DNA of 64,000 nt, taken from positions 27,697 through 91,696 of the forward strand of contig MABC01000079.1 in assembly GCA_002162925.1 (NCBI GenBank), in the 5' to 3' direction. This DNA is from Thalassotalea sp. 42_200_T64. GTDB lineage: Bacteria > Pseudomonadota > Gammaproteobacteria > Enterobacterales > Alteromonadaceae. Below the pieces are notes generated by a model, which saw only the letters and a list, made by a program, of their open reading frames with translations, ran no database searches and had not been told where the DNA came from. A program made the position numbers and the translations under genes. Shown here in pieces: positions 9,314-17,954 of this stretch; the stretch's first letter is position 1, and each line of letters opens with the position of its first letter.

Positions 9314-12300
9314 ACAACCTCTCTAGCAATATCTTCTAATAAGACTATGGTTTCCTGGTAAATAATATCCATTTTAGTGGCCAAAGAGTGACATTCATCT
9401 TGCGAGCCTTTTAGTGCACCTTGCTCTAGTAAAACACTCAAATTACTCAACTCTTTTGCGCCTACATTCGCACAAAGCGATTTCATCGCATGCGCGATTC
9501 TTTTTACATTGTCACTGTCATTATCATTATTGGCGAGGCTAACTTTTAAACTGTTCGATTTTTTAACATACTCCAGTTTAAACGTTTCCAGAACACGAGA
9601 ATATATCGCCCGGTTGGTGACCTTTTCAATTTCTCTGATAGCATCAATCGCAACCGTATCAATTAAACAATCAAATTTACTCTCTGCTGAGTATTCGTGC
9701 GGCTCTTTCGGTTGCTCAGTGGCTTCGAATGAACAGAGCGCATGATCAATCTCAGTCAACTCCGTTGACTTCACAATTAAATGGTTTAAGTATTTTTTCA
9801 GAACCGACAATAACACATTGGTGGTTAACGGTTTATAAATGTAGCTATTCATCCCCGCCGTAATGCAGTCTTTTTCGTATCCTAAGCCCACGCCAGCAGT
9901 TAATGCCACAATTGGTGTAGCTTTTAATTTCTGTTGATGCTGCCATTTACGGATCATTTGGCTGGCTTTAAAGCCATCCATCACCGGCATCTGACAATCC
10001 ATAAAGATAAGATCATAGTGATTGTGCTGAACTTTTTCTATCGCTATCACCCCATTGCTGGCTATTTCAACTTCACAACCAAATAATTGCAACATCGCGG
10101 TTGCCACTTCCTGGTTCGTCTCGGAATCTTCAACCAAAAGAATGTGCGCCTTAAATTCTTCAACGTCCAACACTAGAGGTAAAGCTTTGTGTTTATCAGA
10201 ACTGCAATCACCGGTTAAGCAATCTTCAAGTAATTCAAGCAGAGCTTGCGATCTTAATGGCTTGTCAATACTACGAGCGGCGGCTATTAAATCGACATTC
10301 TCTCCGCTATTAGCCATAATAATGACATTACCAACATGGTGACTGAGTTGTTTATAGATGTGGGTTTGCTTGAGCATTTCGGCATCAACCAAATATAACG
10401 CAGAACGGTTGTCATTTGAATCAACTTCGATGTTTGTTTGAGCGCTGATATCTTTATAATTCACCTTAATGCGTTGTAAGGTATTAATCGCCATTCTATT
10501 GATATATTGATTAGTCGCGAGAATATAAACCGTTGCATCAATATGCTTTGCTGGCAAGGCAGCAGCATCAACAGCTGCCAACGGTAAAGTTACCGTAAAA
10601 GTAGAGCCTGAACCAGGGGTTGAAACCACACTAATATTACCGGACATGATTTCAACAAGCTTTTTGGTAATGGCCAAACCCAGCCCGGTACCACCGTACT
10701 TGCGGGTTGTTGAATTGTCTTCTTGTTGAAACACTTGAAAAATTTTACTTTGATTTAGCGTACTAATGCCAATACCAGTATCGCTAACTTCGATGATCAA
10801 TTCATTGTTAACAGATGTCGCCGTTAATTCAATATGACCAGTTTCGGTGAACTTAATCGCATTACCCAATAAGTTAGAGATCACTTGTTTAATCCTTAAT
10901 GGATCTGCATTGATCATTTCGGCGCAAACAACATCGATATATAAGGTAAGTTCGACCCCTTTACTGTGCGCTCGATTGGCAAATAAGAAACTGACTTCTT
11001 CGAGTAGATGATGAATATTAAAACGTTGTTGTTCTAATTCAGTTTTATCGGCTTCCATTTTAGAAAAATCTAAAATGTCATTAATTAGCTCTAATAACAT
11101 TTCCCCCGCATTTTGTACTGAAGTGACAAAATGGTTTTGACTTCGGTTTAATCCCGTTTTTAACAATAAATCACTCATGCCAATAATACTGTTCATTGGC
11201 GTACGGATCTCGTGACTCATGGTCGCCAAAAAGTTCGCTTTGGTATTAGCCGCTTTTTCAGCGAGTACTTTTGCCGAATGGGTTTCCACCACAGCCAGTT
11301 CTAAAGCCGCATTCGCGGTTTGCAACTCTTTCGTTCTCAGGTTCACTTCTGCTTTTAATTGCTCTTGATAAGCAATTTGTTTCTGTAATTTTATCTGCTG
11401 ATTACGATGAATAAAATACGCCATAAGCAGTATTATTGCCAGATAGAAAAGATACGCTGGCCAACTTAACCAAAGCGGAGGCGTGACTTCAATGGCAAGG
11501 CTTAATTCGTCTTCACTCCATTGGCCATCATTATTACTTCCTCTTACCCGAAATATATAGTTTCCATGTGGCAAGCTACTGAACGTGGTGCGATTAATAT
11601 TGCCGGAATCAATCCACTGGGTATTAAACCCTTGCATCATATATTGATACTTGTTGTTTTCTGGTTTGGTGTAATCGAGTGCTGCAAATTCAAATTCTAG
11701 AAAAGAATCTGAATGTTCCAGTTGTAACACGCCATCATTTCTAAACATTTTATGGATGGCAACCGGCTGATTGAATTTTGAAAACTTCGTTAACCTCAAT
11801 GGCGGCTGATTTTGATTAATCGGCACATTATCGTGCATAAAAGTATTAAAGCCATTAGCCCCTCCAAAATATATTCGACCTTTTTTCGATTTATAATATG
11901 CCCCAGCGTTAAAATCATTACCTTGTAAACCATGGGTTTTATTGAAGTTATTAATCGACAAATCTATCGGTGAAATTCGGCTTAAGCCACGGGTATGACT
12001 TAGCCAGATAAAGCCAGCTTCATCTTCTACGATGCCGTAACCTACGTTACTGGGTAATCCCTGATTAATGCCCACATGCTCAAAATGCACAATGCCCAGT
12101 TCAAATTCACTTCGGCTTATGCGCGAAATACCAAAATCTTCGGTGGCAATCCAAATATAATCACTGGTACTGAGTAAACTGACCACATTATTGCTGGCAA
12201 TTGAATCCTTATTATTATCATCCACCATGAAACGAGTGTTGTTACCGGTGGCGAGATTGAACCGGTTTATGCCGCCACCTCGGGTAGCAATCCATAATAT

Positions 12301-13896
12301 TTGTTTGTTTTCCTGGACAATATCGATGACTTTGTTGCTTGAAATAGAGTTCGCATCTTGCTCATCATGCATGATTCGCAAAATATTACCGTTTTGAATA
12401 AGGTTTAATCCGCCGCCAAACGTGGCAACGGCTAAAACACCATTTTCAAGTTCAATAATTTTGCTAACCGCATTACTACTTAAAGAATTAAGGTTATCAA
12501 CCTGATGTTTAAAAACGGTAAATGTTGAATTTCCCTTTTGTTTAAAGTGCAATCCTGAACCGTATGTGCCAAGCCAAAGGTTATCTTCACTATCGAATAA
12601 CAGACTCATTACCCGATCATCTTGTAAGGCAGTAGGATCATTTTTATCTGCCTGAATAATGTTGATTTTACCCGTGGCAGCTTCAATAATATTAAGGCCT
12701 CCGCCCCAAGTGCCAACATAAACATTACCAGCAGAATCTTCGGTTATTGCGGCGATCACATTAGAGGATAAACCATTATCAGCGTCAAAGTTTTTACTCA
12801 CGTGGGTAAAAGGAGTCAACTCAGCATTCCAGCGACTAATCCCAGAAAATGTCCCAACCCACATCACTCCACCGCTATCTTGATAAAGAGAAATCACTCG
12901 GTCATCAATTAAACTATTCACTCTGGCATTATTGCGATTATGGCGGATAAAGCTTTGTTTGTATGATTCAAATTGACAAAGCCCATTGTCAGTGGCAAAC
13001 CATATTATGCCCTTACTGTCTTGATAAATGTCACGAACATAGTTTGAACAAAGACTGGTGTTATCATGTTCTTGGTAAGTGAATGATTTACTTACCCCGG
13101 TTTGTAAATCAAATTGAAATACACCGGAATCTTCTGTTGCCACCCAGAATACATGTTGCTGATCTTCAAAAATGGTTTGTATTTTATTGGTGGGAATTGA
13201 AATGTCGGTGGTAGTGGTAAAGGCTTGAAAATGATCTTGGCCGGCCAATTTAACCCGTAAACCACTTTTTTCCGTTGCTACCCACAAGTTTTGTTTACTA
13301 TCAAAAATCAAATCAAAAATAGATTCGCTACTCAAATCTGCAACAGTTGTGAAATTTGATGTGGTAACATCTAATGTAGAAATGCCTTTATCTCGGCTAC
13401 CAAACCAGAGTGAGCCATTGATATCTTCGGCCACCGCTCGATATTTATTACCTAAAATCCCTTTAAATTGGCCTTTATTATTAAAATTTTGGAACGCATC
13501 TATTTCTGGTAAATACAGACTGATGCCGCCATTACCTAACACCCACAAGCGTTCTTCTGAATCGACAAAAATTTTGTAGACCCAAGTGCTTGCCAAACTA
13601 TTGGAATCACCTTGAATATGGGTATAGATCTTTGAAGATATGCCGTCGAAACGATTAAGACCATTTTGATTGCCAAGCCAAATAAAACCCATTTTATCTT
13701 GTACTATGGTATTTACGGCTGGATGAGAAAGAATTTCAACATCATCCAAATTAGTGAATTGTAATTGACTATTATCGTTTAGGTTTAAAGAATTGCTACT
13801 TACTTTAGCGTGAGTGGAAAAGCCGACAATGGTAATTAAAAGTAAGAAAATCAGTGTTATAAGAAGTTGCTGATACTGGATTTTTTTCAAAGGCAT
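9310..13896 (-). CDS. Hybrid sensor histidine kinase with two-component-regulator propeller
   Basis: A 1528-residue sensor. An N-terminal signal/anchor (about 10-28) is followed by a periplasmic series of Reg_prop repeats (about 50-690; recurring [16 protein letters not shown] units, usually forming two seven-bladed propellers). A Y_Y_Y domain (about 735-805) and a membrane helix (about 812-831) come next. Cytoplasmic parts: HisKA with H895 in [10 protein letters not shown], HATPase ([26 protein letters not shown]), an apparent pseudo-receiver (about 1120-1225), a receiver with D1300, and an HPt domain with H1469 ([13 protein letters not shown]). This supports a His-Asp-His relay that could phosphorylate the downstream receiver protein. 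Propeller sensors often detect oligosaccharides, but the ligand here is unknown. It is the first gene of the three-gene operon. Confidence 0.93.
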   Translation of the reverse strand: MPLKKIQYQQLLITLIFLLLITIVGFSTHAKVSSNSLNLNDNSQLQFTNLDDVEILSHPAVNTIVQDKMGFIWLGNQNGLNRFDGISSKIYTHIQGDSNSLASTWVYKIFVDSEERLWVLGNGGISLYLPEIDAFQNFNNKGQFKGILGNKYRAVAEDINGSLWFGSRDKGISTLDVTTSNFTTVADLSSESIFDLIFDSKQNLWVATEKSGLRVKLAGQDHFQAFTTTTDISIPTNKIQTIFEDQQHVFWVATEDSGVFQFDLQTGVSKSFTYQEHDNTSLCSNYVRDIYQDSKGIIWFATDNGLCQFESYKQSFIRHNRNNARVNSLIDDRVISLYQDSGGVMWVGTFSGISRWNAELTPFTHVSKNFDADNGLSSNVIAAITEDSAGNVYVGTWGGGLNIIEAATGKINIIQADKNDPTALQDDRVMSLLFDSEDNLWLGTYGSGLHFKQKGNSTFTVFKHQVDNLNSLSSNAVSKIIELENGVLAVATFGGGLNLIQNGNILRIMHDEQDANSISSNKVIDIVQENKQILWIATRGGGINRFNLATGNNTRFMVDDNNKDSIASNNVVSLLSTSDYIWIATEDFGISRISRSEFELGIVHFEHVGINQGLPSNVGYGIVEDEAGFIWLSHTRGLSRISPIDLSINNFNKTHGLQGNDFNAGAYYKSKKGRIYFGGANGFNTFMHDNVPINQNQPPLRLTKFSKFNQPVAIHKMFRNDGVLQLEHSDSFLEFEFAALDYTKPENNKYQYMMQGFNTQWIDSGNINRTTFSSLPHGNYIFRVRGSNNDGQWSEDELSLAIEVTPPLWLSWPAYLFYLAIILLMAYFIHRNQQIKLQKQIAYQEQLKAEVNLRTKELQTANAALELAVVETHSAKVLAEKAANTKANFLATMSHEIRTPMNSIIGMSDLLLKTGLNRSQNHFVTSVQNAGEMLLELINDILDFSKMEADKTELEQQRFNIHHLLEEVSFLFANRAHSKGVELTLYIDVVCAEMINADPLRIKQVISNLLGNAIKFTETGHIELTATSVNNELIIEVSDTGIGISTLNQSKIFQVFQQEDNSTTRKYGGTGLGLAITKKLVEIMSGNISVVSTPGSGSTFTVTLPLAAVDAAALPAKHIDATVYILATNQYINRMAINTLQRIKVNYKDISAQTNIEVDSNDNRSALYLVDAEMLKQTHIYKQLSHHVGNVIIMANSGENVDLIAAARSIDKPLRSQALLELLEDCLTGDCSSDKHKALPLVLDVEEFKAHILLVEDSETNQEVATAMLQLFGCEVEIASNGVIAIEKVQHNHYDLIFMDCQMPVMDGFKASQMIRKWQHQQKLKATPIVALTAGVGLGYEKDCITAGMNSYIYKPLTTNVLLSVLKKYLNHLIVKSTELTEIDHALCSFEATEQPKEPHEYSAESKFDCLIDTVAIDAIREIEKVTNRAIYSRVLETFKLEYVKKSNSLKVSLANNDNDSDNVKRIAHAMKSLCANVGAKELSNLSVLLEQGALKGSQDECHSLATKMDIIYQETIVLLEDIAREVV

Positions 13897-13993
13897 TACG
13901 GCAACCTAAACATCATTATTATTTTTTAGTTATTAATAACATTTTAACGGCATATTGTCATTAGCTAAACGCCGCAACAGGCAGTGAAAATGG

Positions 13994-14036
13994 TAAAAAA
14001 AGCGCTTTGATAAGCGCTTTGATAAGCGCTTTTTAA
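13994..14036 (-). terminator. Rho-independent terminator downstream of the S8 protease gene
   Basis: AAAAAGCGCTT and AAGCGCTTTTT form a hairpin, with an extra internal GATAAGCGCTTT copy. The A and T runs on both sides would allow termination on either strand. It lies about 60 bp beyond the protease stop and before the hybrid kinase start. Confidence 0.7.
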
Positions 14037-14096
14037 TTCTGTTAATTCAGGGAAGAATTACTAGGGACGGTATAAATTCTGGTTGTATATAGTCAG

Positions 14097-16010
14097 TTAT
14101 TGTTGTTCGACCCAATTATTGATAAAACTTACCGAGTTCATTTTAGTACTGCCGTCGGTAAAGAGATTTGCATCGGGCCATAAGTGCGCATCTTCCCAGA
14201 TTTTAGCATCTCCCCATAACTTCGAGTCAGGCCATAAATGAGCGTCAGGCCATAAGTGAGCATCTGGCCATAAATGGGCATCAGGCCATAAATGAGCGTC
14301 AGGCCATAAGTGAGCGTCAGGCCATAAGTGAGCATCTGGCCATAAGTGAGCATCTGGCCATAAGTGAGCATCTGGCCATAAGTGAGCATCTGGCCATAAG
14401 TGAGCATCTGGCCATAAGTGAGCATCTGGCCATAAGTGAGCATCTGGCCATAAATGTGCATCAGGCCATAAATGAGCATCAGGCCACAAGTGAGCTTCGT
14501 TATAAACACCATCCCACTCTAAACCTTCAAAACCTAACACATAAAAATTACCATTATCGGCATATCTACGTGCTGAACCGGCATAATGCTGAGAGTCATT
14601 TAACTCATTAGCGATATCCATTCCTTGATTAGCACAATCTACATTATCACTTTCAACAGCCCAGGTGGCGTTGATCATTCCCGCGCCCTGCTGAAAGATA
14701 CTGTAGGATAACTCTTCATTATTAGTGCCTCGAAGGGCTGATGAAATTAAGCGACACTTAATATCATCAGGGCTTAAATTTGGTTGCTGCTGCAACATTA
14801 GTGCGGCGACCCCACTGGCAACGGCTGTTGATTGCGAAGTACCCGATAGTAAGAAATAACGACCACCATCGGCGTACTGAGGGTAATCTTTATAAATTTT
14901 AGATGACTTGGCCATCAACCCTTGCATATGACCACCAGGGGCGACGAGTTCAGGCTTTAAAAATCCTTCAACGGTAGGACCTGCACTTGAGAATGAGGCA
15001 ATAAAATCATCATTAAGATTATAAGGGGTATAGTTATCTGAAGTCGCGCCAATAGTGATCACATACGGGTTATTGCCAGGTACGCCGATAGACATGGCGT
15101 CAGAGCCGGTATTACCCGCGGAAGCAAAAACGGTGATCCCTTCTTGCCAGGCAACCATTAACGCCTGATTGATTGGGTCTTGCCAATAAAACGATTGCGG
15201 CTTAGCACTAAAAGACAAATTTAACACTTTGATATTGAACTGTTCACGATGATTAACCACGTATTCAATGGCTTTTAGTACACGGCTATAAGTAGAGTGG
15301 CCATTTTTGTCAAATGCCTTCACTACCGTTAACTCAACGTCAGGAGCAACACCATTAAAGGAAGCAACCTCTTCACCGTTACTATTGTAGGTAGATGAGC
15401 TGTTGGCAATAAGGCTGGTGATGTGGCTACCATGGCCATATTTATCTTTTTTTGCCTCCGACCCTTTAATCACACTATGATAATGAACTTTACGTTTTTC
15501 ACCATAGGTATCTTTTTTAATCTCTTTAAATTTAGCTAAACCACTATCAATAATGGCAACCCCTACGCCTTTACCTGTGATCCCTTGGGTGTGTAGCTGA
15601 CTGGCTCCAACTTGTGTGGGGAAATAAGTATCCCGCTCAGCAGCAAGCTCGCGGTCCTGTTCAATATCATGATGTTTTTGCTTACCCTTTTTCGCACTCA
15701 GAGTTACCGCTTCATCGGAAAACATACGGATCATCGGATGTTTACTCTGCACCATGGCAACTTGCTTTGAGGTAAGTAACGCTGATATAGCCTGGATCAC
15801 GGTATATTTGTGAACCACTTCACCACCAACAGATTCGATAGCAGAAACCAGTGTAGGTTTACTCGCCCCTTGCACTATATACGAAGCTTTGCGTTGCGAT
15901 TCGCTGCCTTGAGTGAAAAGAGCCACTACTAGCATTAGCAGCAAGGGGAAAAGCGCAGGCTTTAATATTGTTATGTTTTTAAACGATTTACTGGTCATTA
16001 TTTTCACCAA
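14097..16010 (-). CDS. Secreted subtilisin-like (S8) serine protease with C-terminal AHLWPD repeats
   Basis: A 637-residue peptidase. A hydrophobic export signal (about 19-34) is followed by an inhibitor-I9-like propeptide (about 42-98) and the S8 catalytic domain (about 140-460). The apparent triad is D155 (AIIDSGL), H193 (YGHGSH) and S392 (GTSQS); N300 in SAGNTG fits the oxyanion position. Residues 506-595 are fifteen contiguous AHLWPD hexapeptides. Four degenerate units follow (SKLWGD, AKIWED, AHLWPD, ANLFTD; 596-619), then an 18-residue tail. Nothing downstream shares the operon. Its 5' region carries repeated ATGGCG motifs. Other bacterial S8 proteases have Trp/Asp-rich repetitive tails, but their role is unclear to me. 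The protease call is firm; the repeat function is open. Confidence 0.92.
   Translation of the reverse strand: MVKIMTSKSFKNITILKPALFPLLLMLVVALFTQGSESQRKASYIVQGASKPTLVSAIESVGGEVVHKYTVIQAISALLTSKQVAMVQSKHPMIRMFSDEAVTLSAKKGKQKHHDIEQDRELAAERDTYFPTQVGASQLHTQGITGKGVGVAIIDSGLAKFKEIKKDTYGEKRKVHYHSVIKGSEAKKDKYGHGSHITSLIANSSSTYNSNGEEVASFNGVAPDVELTVVKAFDKNGHSTYSRVLKAIEYVVNHREQFNIKVLNLSFSAKPQSFYWQDPINQALMVAWQEGITVFASAGNTGSDAMSIGVPGNNPYVITIGATSDNYTPYNLNDDFIASFSSAGPTVEGFLKPELVAPGGHMQGLMAKSSKIYKDYPQYADGGRYFLLSGTSQSTAVASGVAALMLQQQPNLSPDDIKCRLISSALRGTNNEELSYSIFQQGAGMINATWAVESDNVDCANQGMDIANELNDSQHYAGSARRYADNGNFYVLGFEGLEWDGVYNEAHLWPDAHLWPDAHLWPDAHLWPDAHLWPDAHLWPDAHLWPDAHLWPDAHLWPDAHLWPDAHLWPDAHLWPDAHLWPDAHLWPDAHLWPDSKLWGDAKIWEDAHLWPDANLFTDGSTKMNSVSFINNWVEQQ
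14154..14495 (-). repeat. 18-bp tandem repeat encoding (AHLWPD)n
   Basis: Nineteen 18-bp units in frame inside the S8 protease gene. Units 1-15 (14226-14495) encode identical hexapeptides; the last four are degenerate. Central units are nearly identical in DNA (GCTCACTTATGGCCAGAT), while outer units differ at synonymous positions, which fits recent unequal exchange or slippage in the middle. Confidence 0.97.
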
Positions 16011-16130
16011 TGATTATTATTGTAATTTTATTAAAGCGAAAACCGTGCCAAAACAACAATTTAACTACAGATCCCCGATATCAAGGCTTTTCCGTAGTTA
16101 ATTAAAATTGTCACAATTTGCCAAGAAAAT

Positions 16131-16210
16131 AATGGCGAAAACATATGGCGAATAAATGTCATGACACAAAACAAATGGCGCGCCATTTTTTTGTCGTGTA
16201 AAAAATGGCG
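16131..16210. promoter_or_regulatory. Cluster of ATGGCG motifs with a 16-bp perfect palindrome upstream of the protease
   Basis: ATGGCG occurs at 16132, 16145, 16175 and 16205, and the inverse CGCCAT at 16181. AAATGGCGCGCCATTT (16173-16188) is a perfect palindrome. The last three ATGGCG copies are exactly 30 bp apart, about three helical turns. The cluster lies 120-200 bp upstream of the protease start, in a 500-bp gap without genes. I infer operator sites for an unknown regulator. Confidence 0.45.
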
Positions 16211-16324
16211 TTTTATTTTGCAAACCCTCTATCCACCTTCTCTGGCCGAGAGGTTAAGTACATCCTTGTGCAAATCAGGTGTTTATACCATTCATGGTAA
16301 TTCTGTATAAGTTCATCCCTGAAC

Positions 16325-16353
16325 AAAAAAACGCCCTATCTAAATAGAGCGTT
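16325..16353 (-). terminator. Rho-independent terminator downstream of the DUF3083-like gene
   Basis: On the minus strand, AACGC-TCTATTTAGATAGG-GCGTT forms a hairpin followed by a run of seven T. It lies about 160 bp after the DUF3083-like stop, with a palindromic repeat in between. Confidence 0.75.
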
Positions 16354-16436
16354 TCTCTGTTTCTTGATTTTATTCCCTCAATGAATTCATCTTAACGGTA
16401 AGCTAAATCAATGTCTAGTGTAAATAAAATACTCAC

Positions 16437-16509
16437 ATACCAATTTTATAAAGCCGTAGTTATTCATTTTAACCATTAAAAATGAGCAGATATTTAATCA
16501 ACTTGGTAT
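16437..16509. repeat. 73-bp palindromic repeat with ATACCAA/TTGGTAT ends
   Basis: It begins ATACCAATTTTAT and ends ATCAACTTGGTAT. Inside is a second inverted pair, CATTTTaaccatTAAAAATG. It is a longer relative of the repeats at 3702 and 48510 and resembles small non-autonomous palindromic elements. It lies directly at the end of the DUF3083-like gene (stop at 16514). Confidence 0.6.
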
Positions 16510-16513
16510 TAAT

Positions 16514-17629
16514 TTATGACTCATTCAGTGAATAAGCTAGGTGTTGATGAAAGCGAACAACAATTTCATCACGCTCAGGGGTCATATCCAGTGCGCTTGC
16601 CATCTTTCTTAATGATTTATCGACATTGTCAACAAACTTGCTATAGCCTTTGTCTTTAATATCTTGCTCAGTCGCGGCAAAAATTATTTGCACATAATCG
16701 ACCAAATACTCATCTTGCCATGAACAATAGAACTCATTTTTAGGCTGCTTTGGATCAAAGCCTAACATTTCTAACTCCCCCACTTCTTGCACCGCTTTAG
16801 TTGAGCTGTTACGAACGATTGGCGTTAAGCCATTGGCAATAACAGCACCATTTTTCAACTCATAATGGGCTGCGGCATTAGTACAAGCATCGTTTATCAT
16901 TTGGTACAAGGGAGCAAAAGACTTGGCCCCAACCAAATTAATCCCTGCTCGCTTTATCAGTTTTCTCGAAACAGGAAAGCTTGCCACCACGTAACTGATA
17001 GTGTCATGTTTTTCTGGCAGGATAAAGTCGGCCGCTTTGTAACGTCGGCGAATTAAACGTAATGTGTGCGCATTGCTGCCTTCAACATTTTTATCTTGGG
17101 CGAATAAATCATAGGTTAAATGTTGGTGATCTCTAAGACGGACGTTTTCAGCAGGTACCGAGAGTTGATTTACTAATGTAGCCAATGCTCTGCTAACTTT
17201 TTGGTGAAAACCAGCTGCGCTGGTGCGAATGCTGTCTCCCGTGGCTAAAAATAACAAAGAAACCTTTTTGGCGCGCACGGCACCGTCGAAATGAGATTTA
17301 TAACATTCATGGTATTCCGGGTTATAGAAAATCAACATTTGTTGTTCCGTTTTCCAATAACGGATTTCATTACTAAAACGCACCCGAGGCAGTTTATCGT
17401 TGGCAATAAAATGTACGCTGTTTAACTCTTCTTCTTCACACACGGTAAACAATTTCTCAGAAAGTTGTTGATAAAAACTTTGCCACGGTTTTAATTTGTC
17501 AGCATCATCGGTTTTTTCAAACTGCTCGATTAAATCATCGGTGATTTTGAATTCAGCCAATAAAAATTGACTGTAACGAGAATTAGAAGGCAAATAAACT
17601 TTACTGGTTTTACTACGACGGAGACCCAT
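16514..17629 (-). CDS. DUF3083-like protein of unknown function
   Basis: A 371-residue soluble protein with no signal peptide or membrane segment. I recall a similar family, DUF3083, confined to Shewanella/Colwellia-type bacteria, with SKxxxVYLP near the start and FIANDKLPRVRF around residue 80. No catalytic motif is evident. ATG at 17629 is preferred over an upstream in-frame TTG (17641) because TGAGGT lies at normal spacing before the ATG. It stands alone, with a palindromic element and terminator after the stop and a foldback repeat upstream. The family name is given with moderate confidence; no function is proposed. Confidence 0.6.
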   Translation of the reverse strand: MGLRRSKTSKVYLPSNSRYSQFLLAEFKITDDLIEQFEKTDDADKLKPWQSFYQQLSEKLFTVCEEEELNSVHFIANDKLPRVRFSNEIRYWKTEQQMLIFYNPEYHECYKSHFDGAVRAKKVSLLFLATGDSIRTSAAGFHQKVSRALATLVNQLSVPAENVRLRDHQHLTYDLFAQDKNVEGSNAHTLRLIRRRYKAADFILPEKHDTISYVVASFPVSRKLIKRAGINLVGAKSFAPLYQMINDACTNAAAHYELKNGAVIANGLTPIVRNSSTKAVQEVGELEMLGFDPKQPKNEFYCSWQDEYLVDYVQIIFAATEQDIKDKGYSKFVDNVDKSLRKMASALDMTPERDEIVVRFHQHLAYSLNES

Positions 17630-17764
17630 TTTTAACCTCAATATTTAATTTAAAATTGCTTAGCTATTATAGAGACACATTATAAAATACAAAGGTTTTT
17701 ATTTATTGATTTAAGACAATATTTAGAATGACTACTGTAGAAATGCCAGTTTCATTAAATTTGT

Positions 17765-17885
17765 GATTTTGTTGTGCGTAGGAAAAATAAATCAAGGCAA
17801 GACGCTCGATTGACCAATAGCTGGGCTATTGGGATTGAGAGGAACGCCGCCTTGAGGTATTTTAACCAGCACAAGTGAGAAAATC
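17765..17885. repeat. ~120-bp imperfect foldback repeat
   Basis: The whole stretch folds on itself. GATTTT...TTGTGC...CAAGGC...CCAATAGC on the left is met in reverse order by GCTATTGG...GCCTTG...GCACAA...AAAATC on the right, around a short centre (CCAATAGCTGGGCTATTGG, about 17814-17832). It fills most of the 325-bp gap between the TonB receptor remnant and the DUF3083-like start. No ORF is present. It is probably a dispersed chromosomal repeat; a structured RNA is the alternative. Confidence 0.6.
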
Positions 17886-17954
17886 CGTTTGCTCATTGGG
17901 ACTTTAGACCAATTAGGTTATTTCCTTTTTAGTAAGGGTTTACCTGCATTGGGA

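Noticed and set aside
14154..14495. CRISPR-like appearance of regular short repeats
   Set aside because: Units are contiguous 18-mers with no spacers and are in frame within a protein.
14138..14512. Minus-strand open frame of repeating TYGQML units inside the protease tail
   Set aside because: It is only another frame of the 18-bp AHLWPD repeat and has no ribosome site; the protease frame has the conserved domain.
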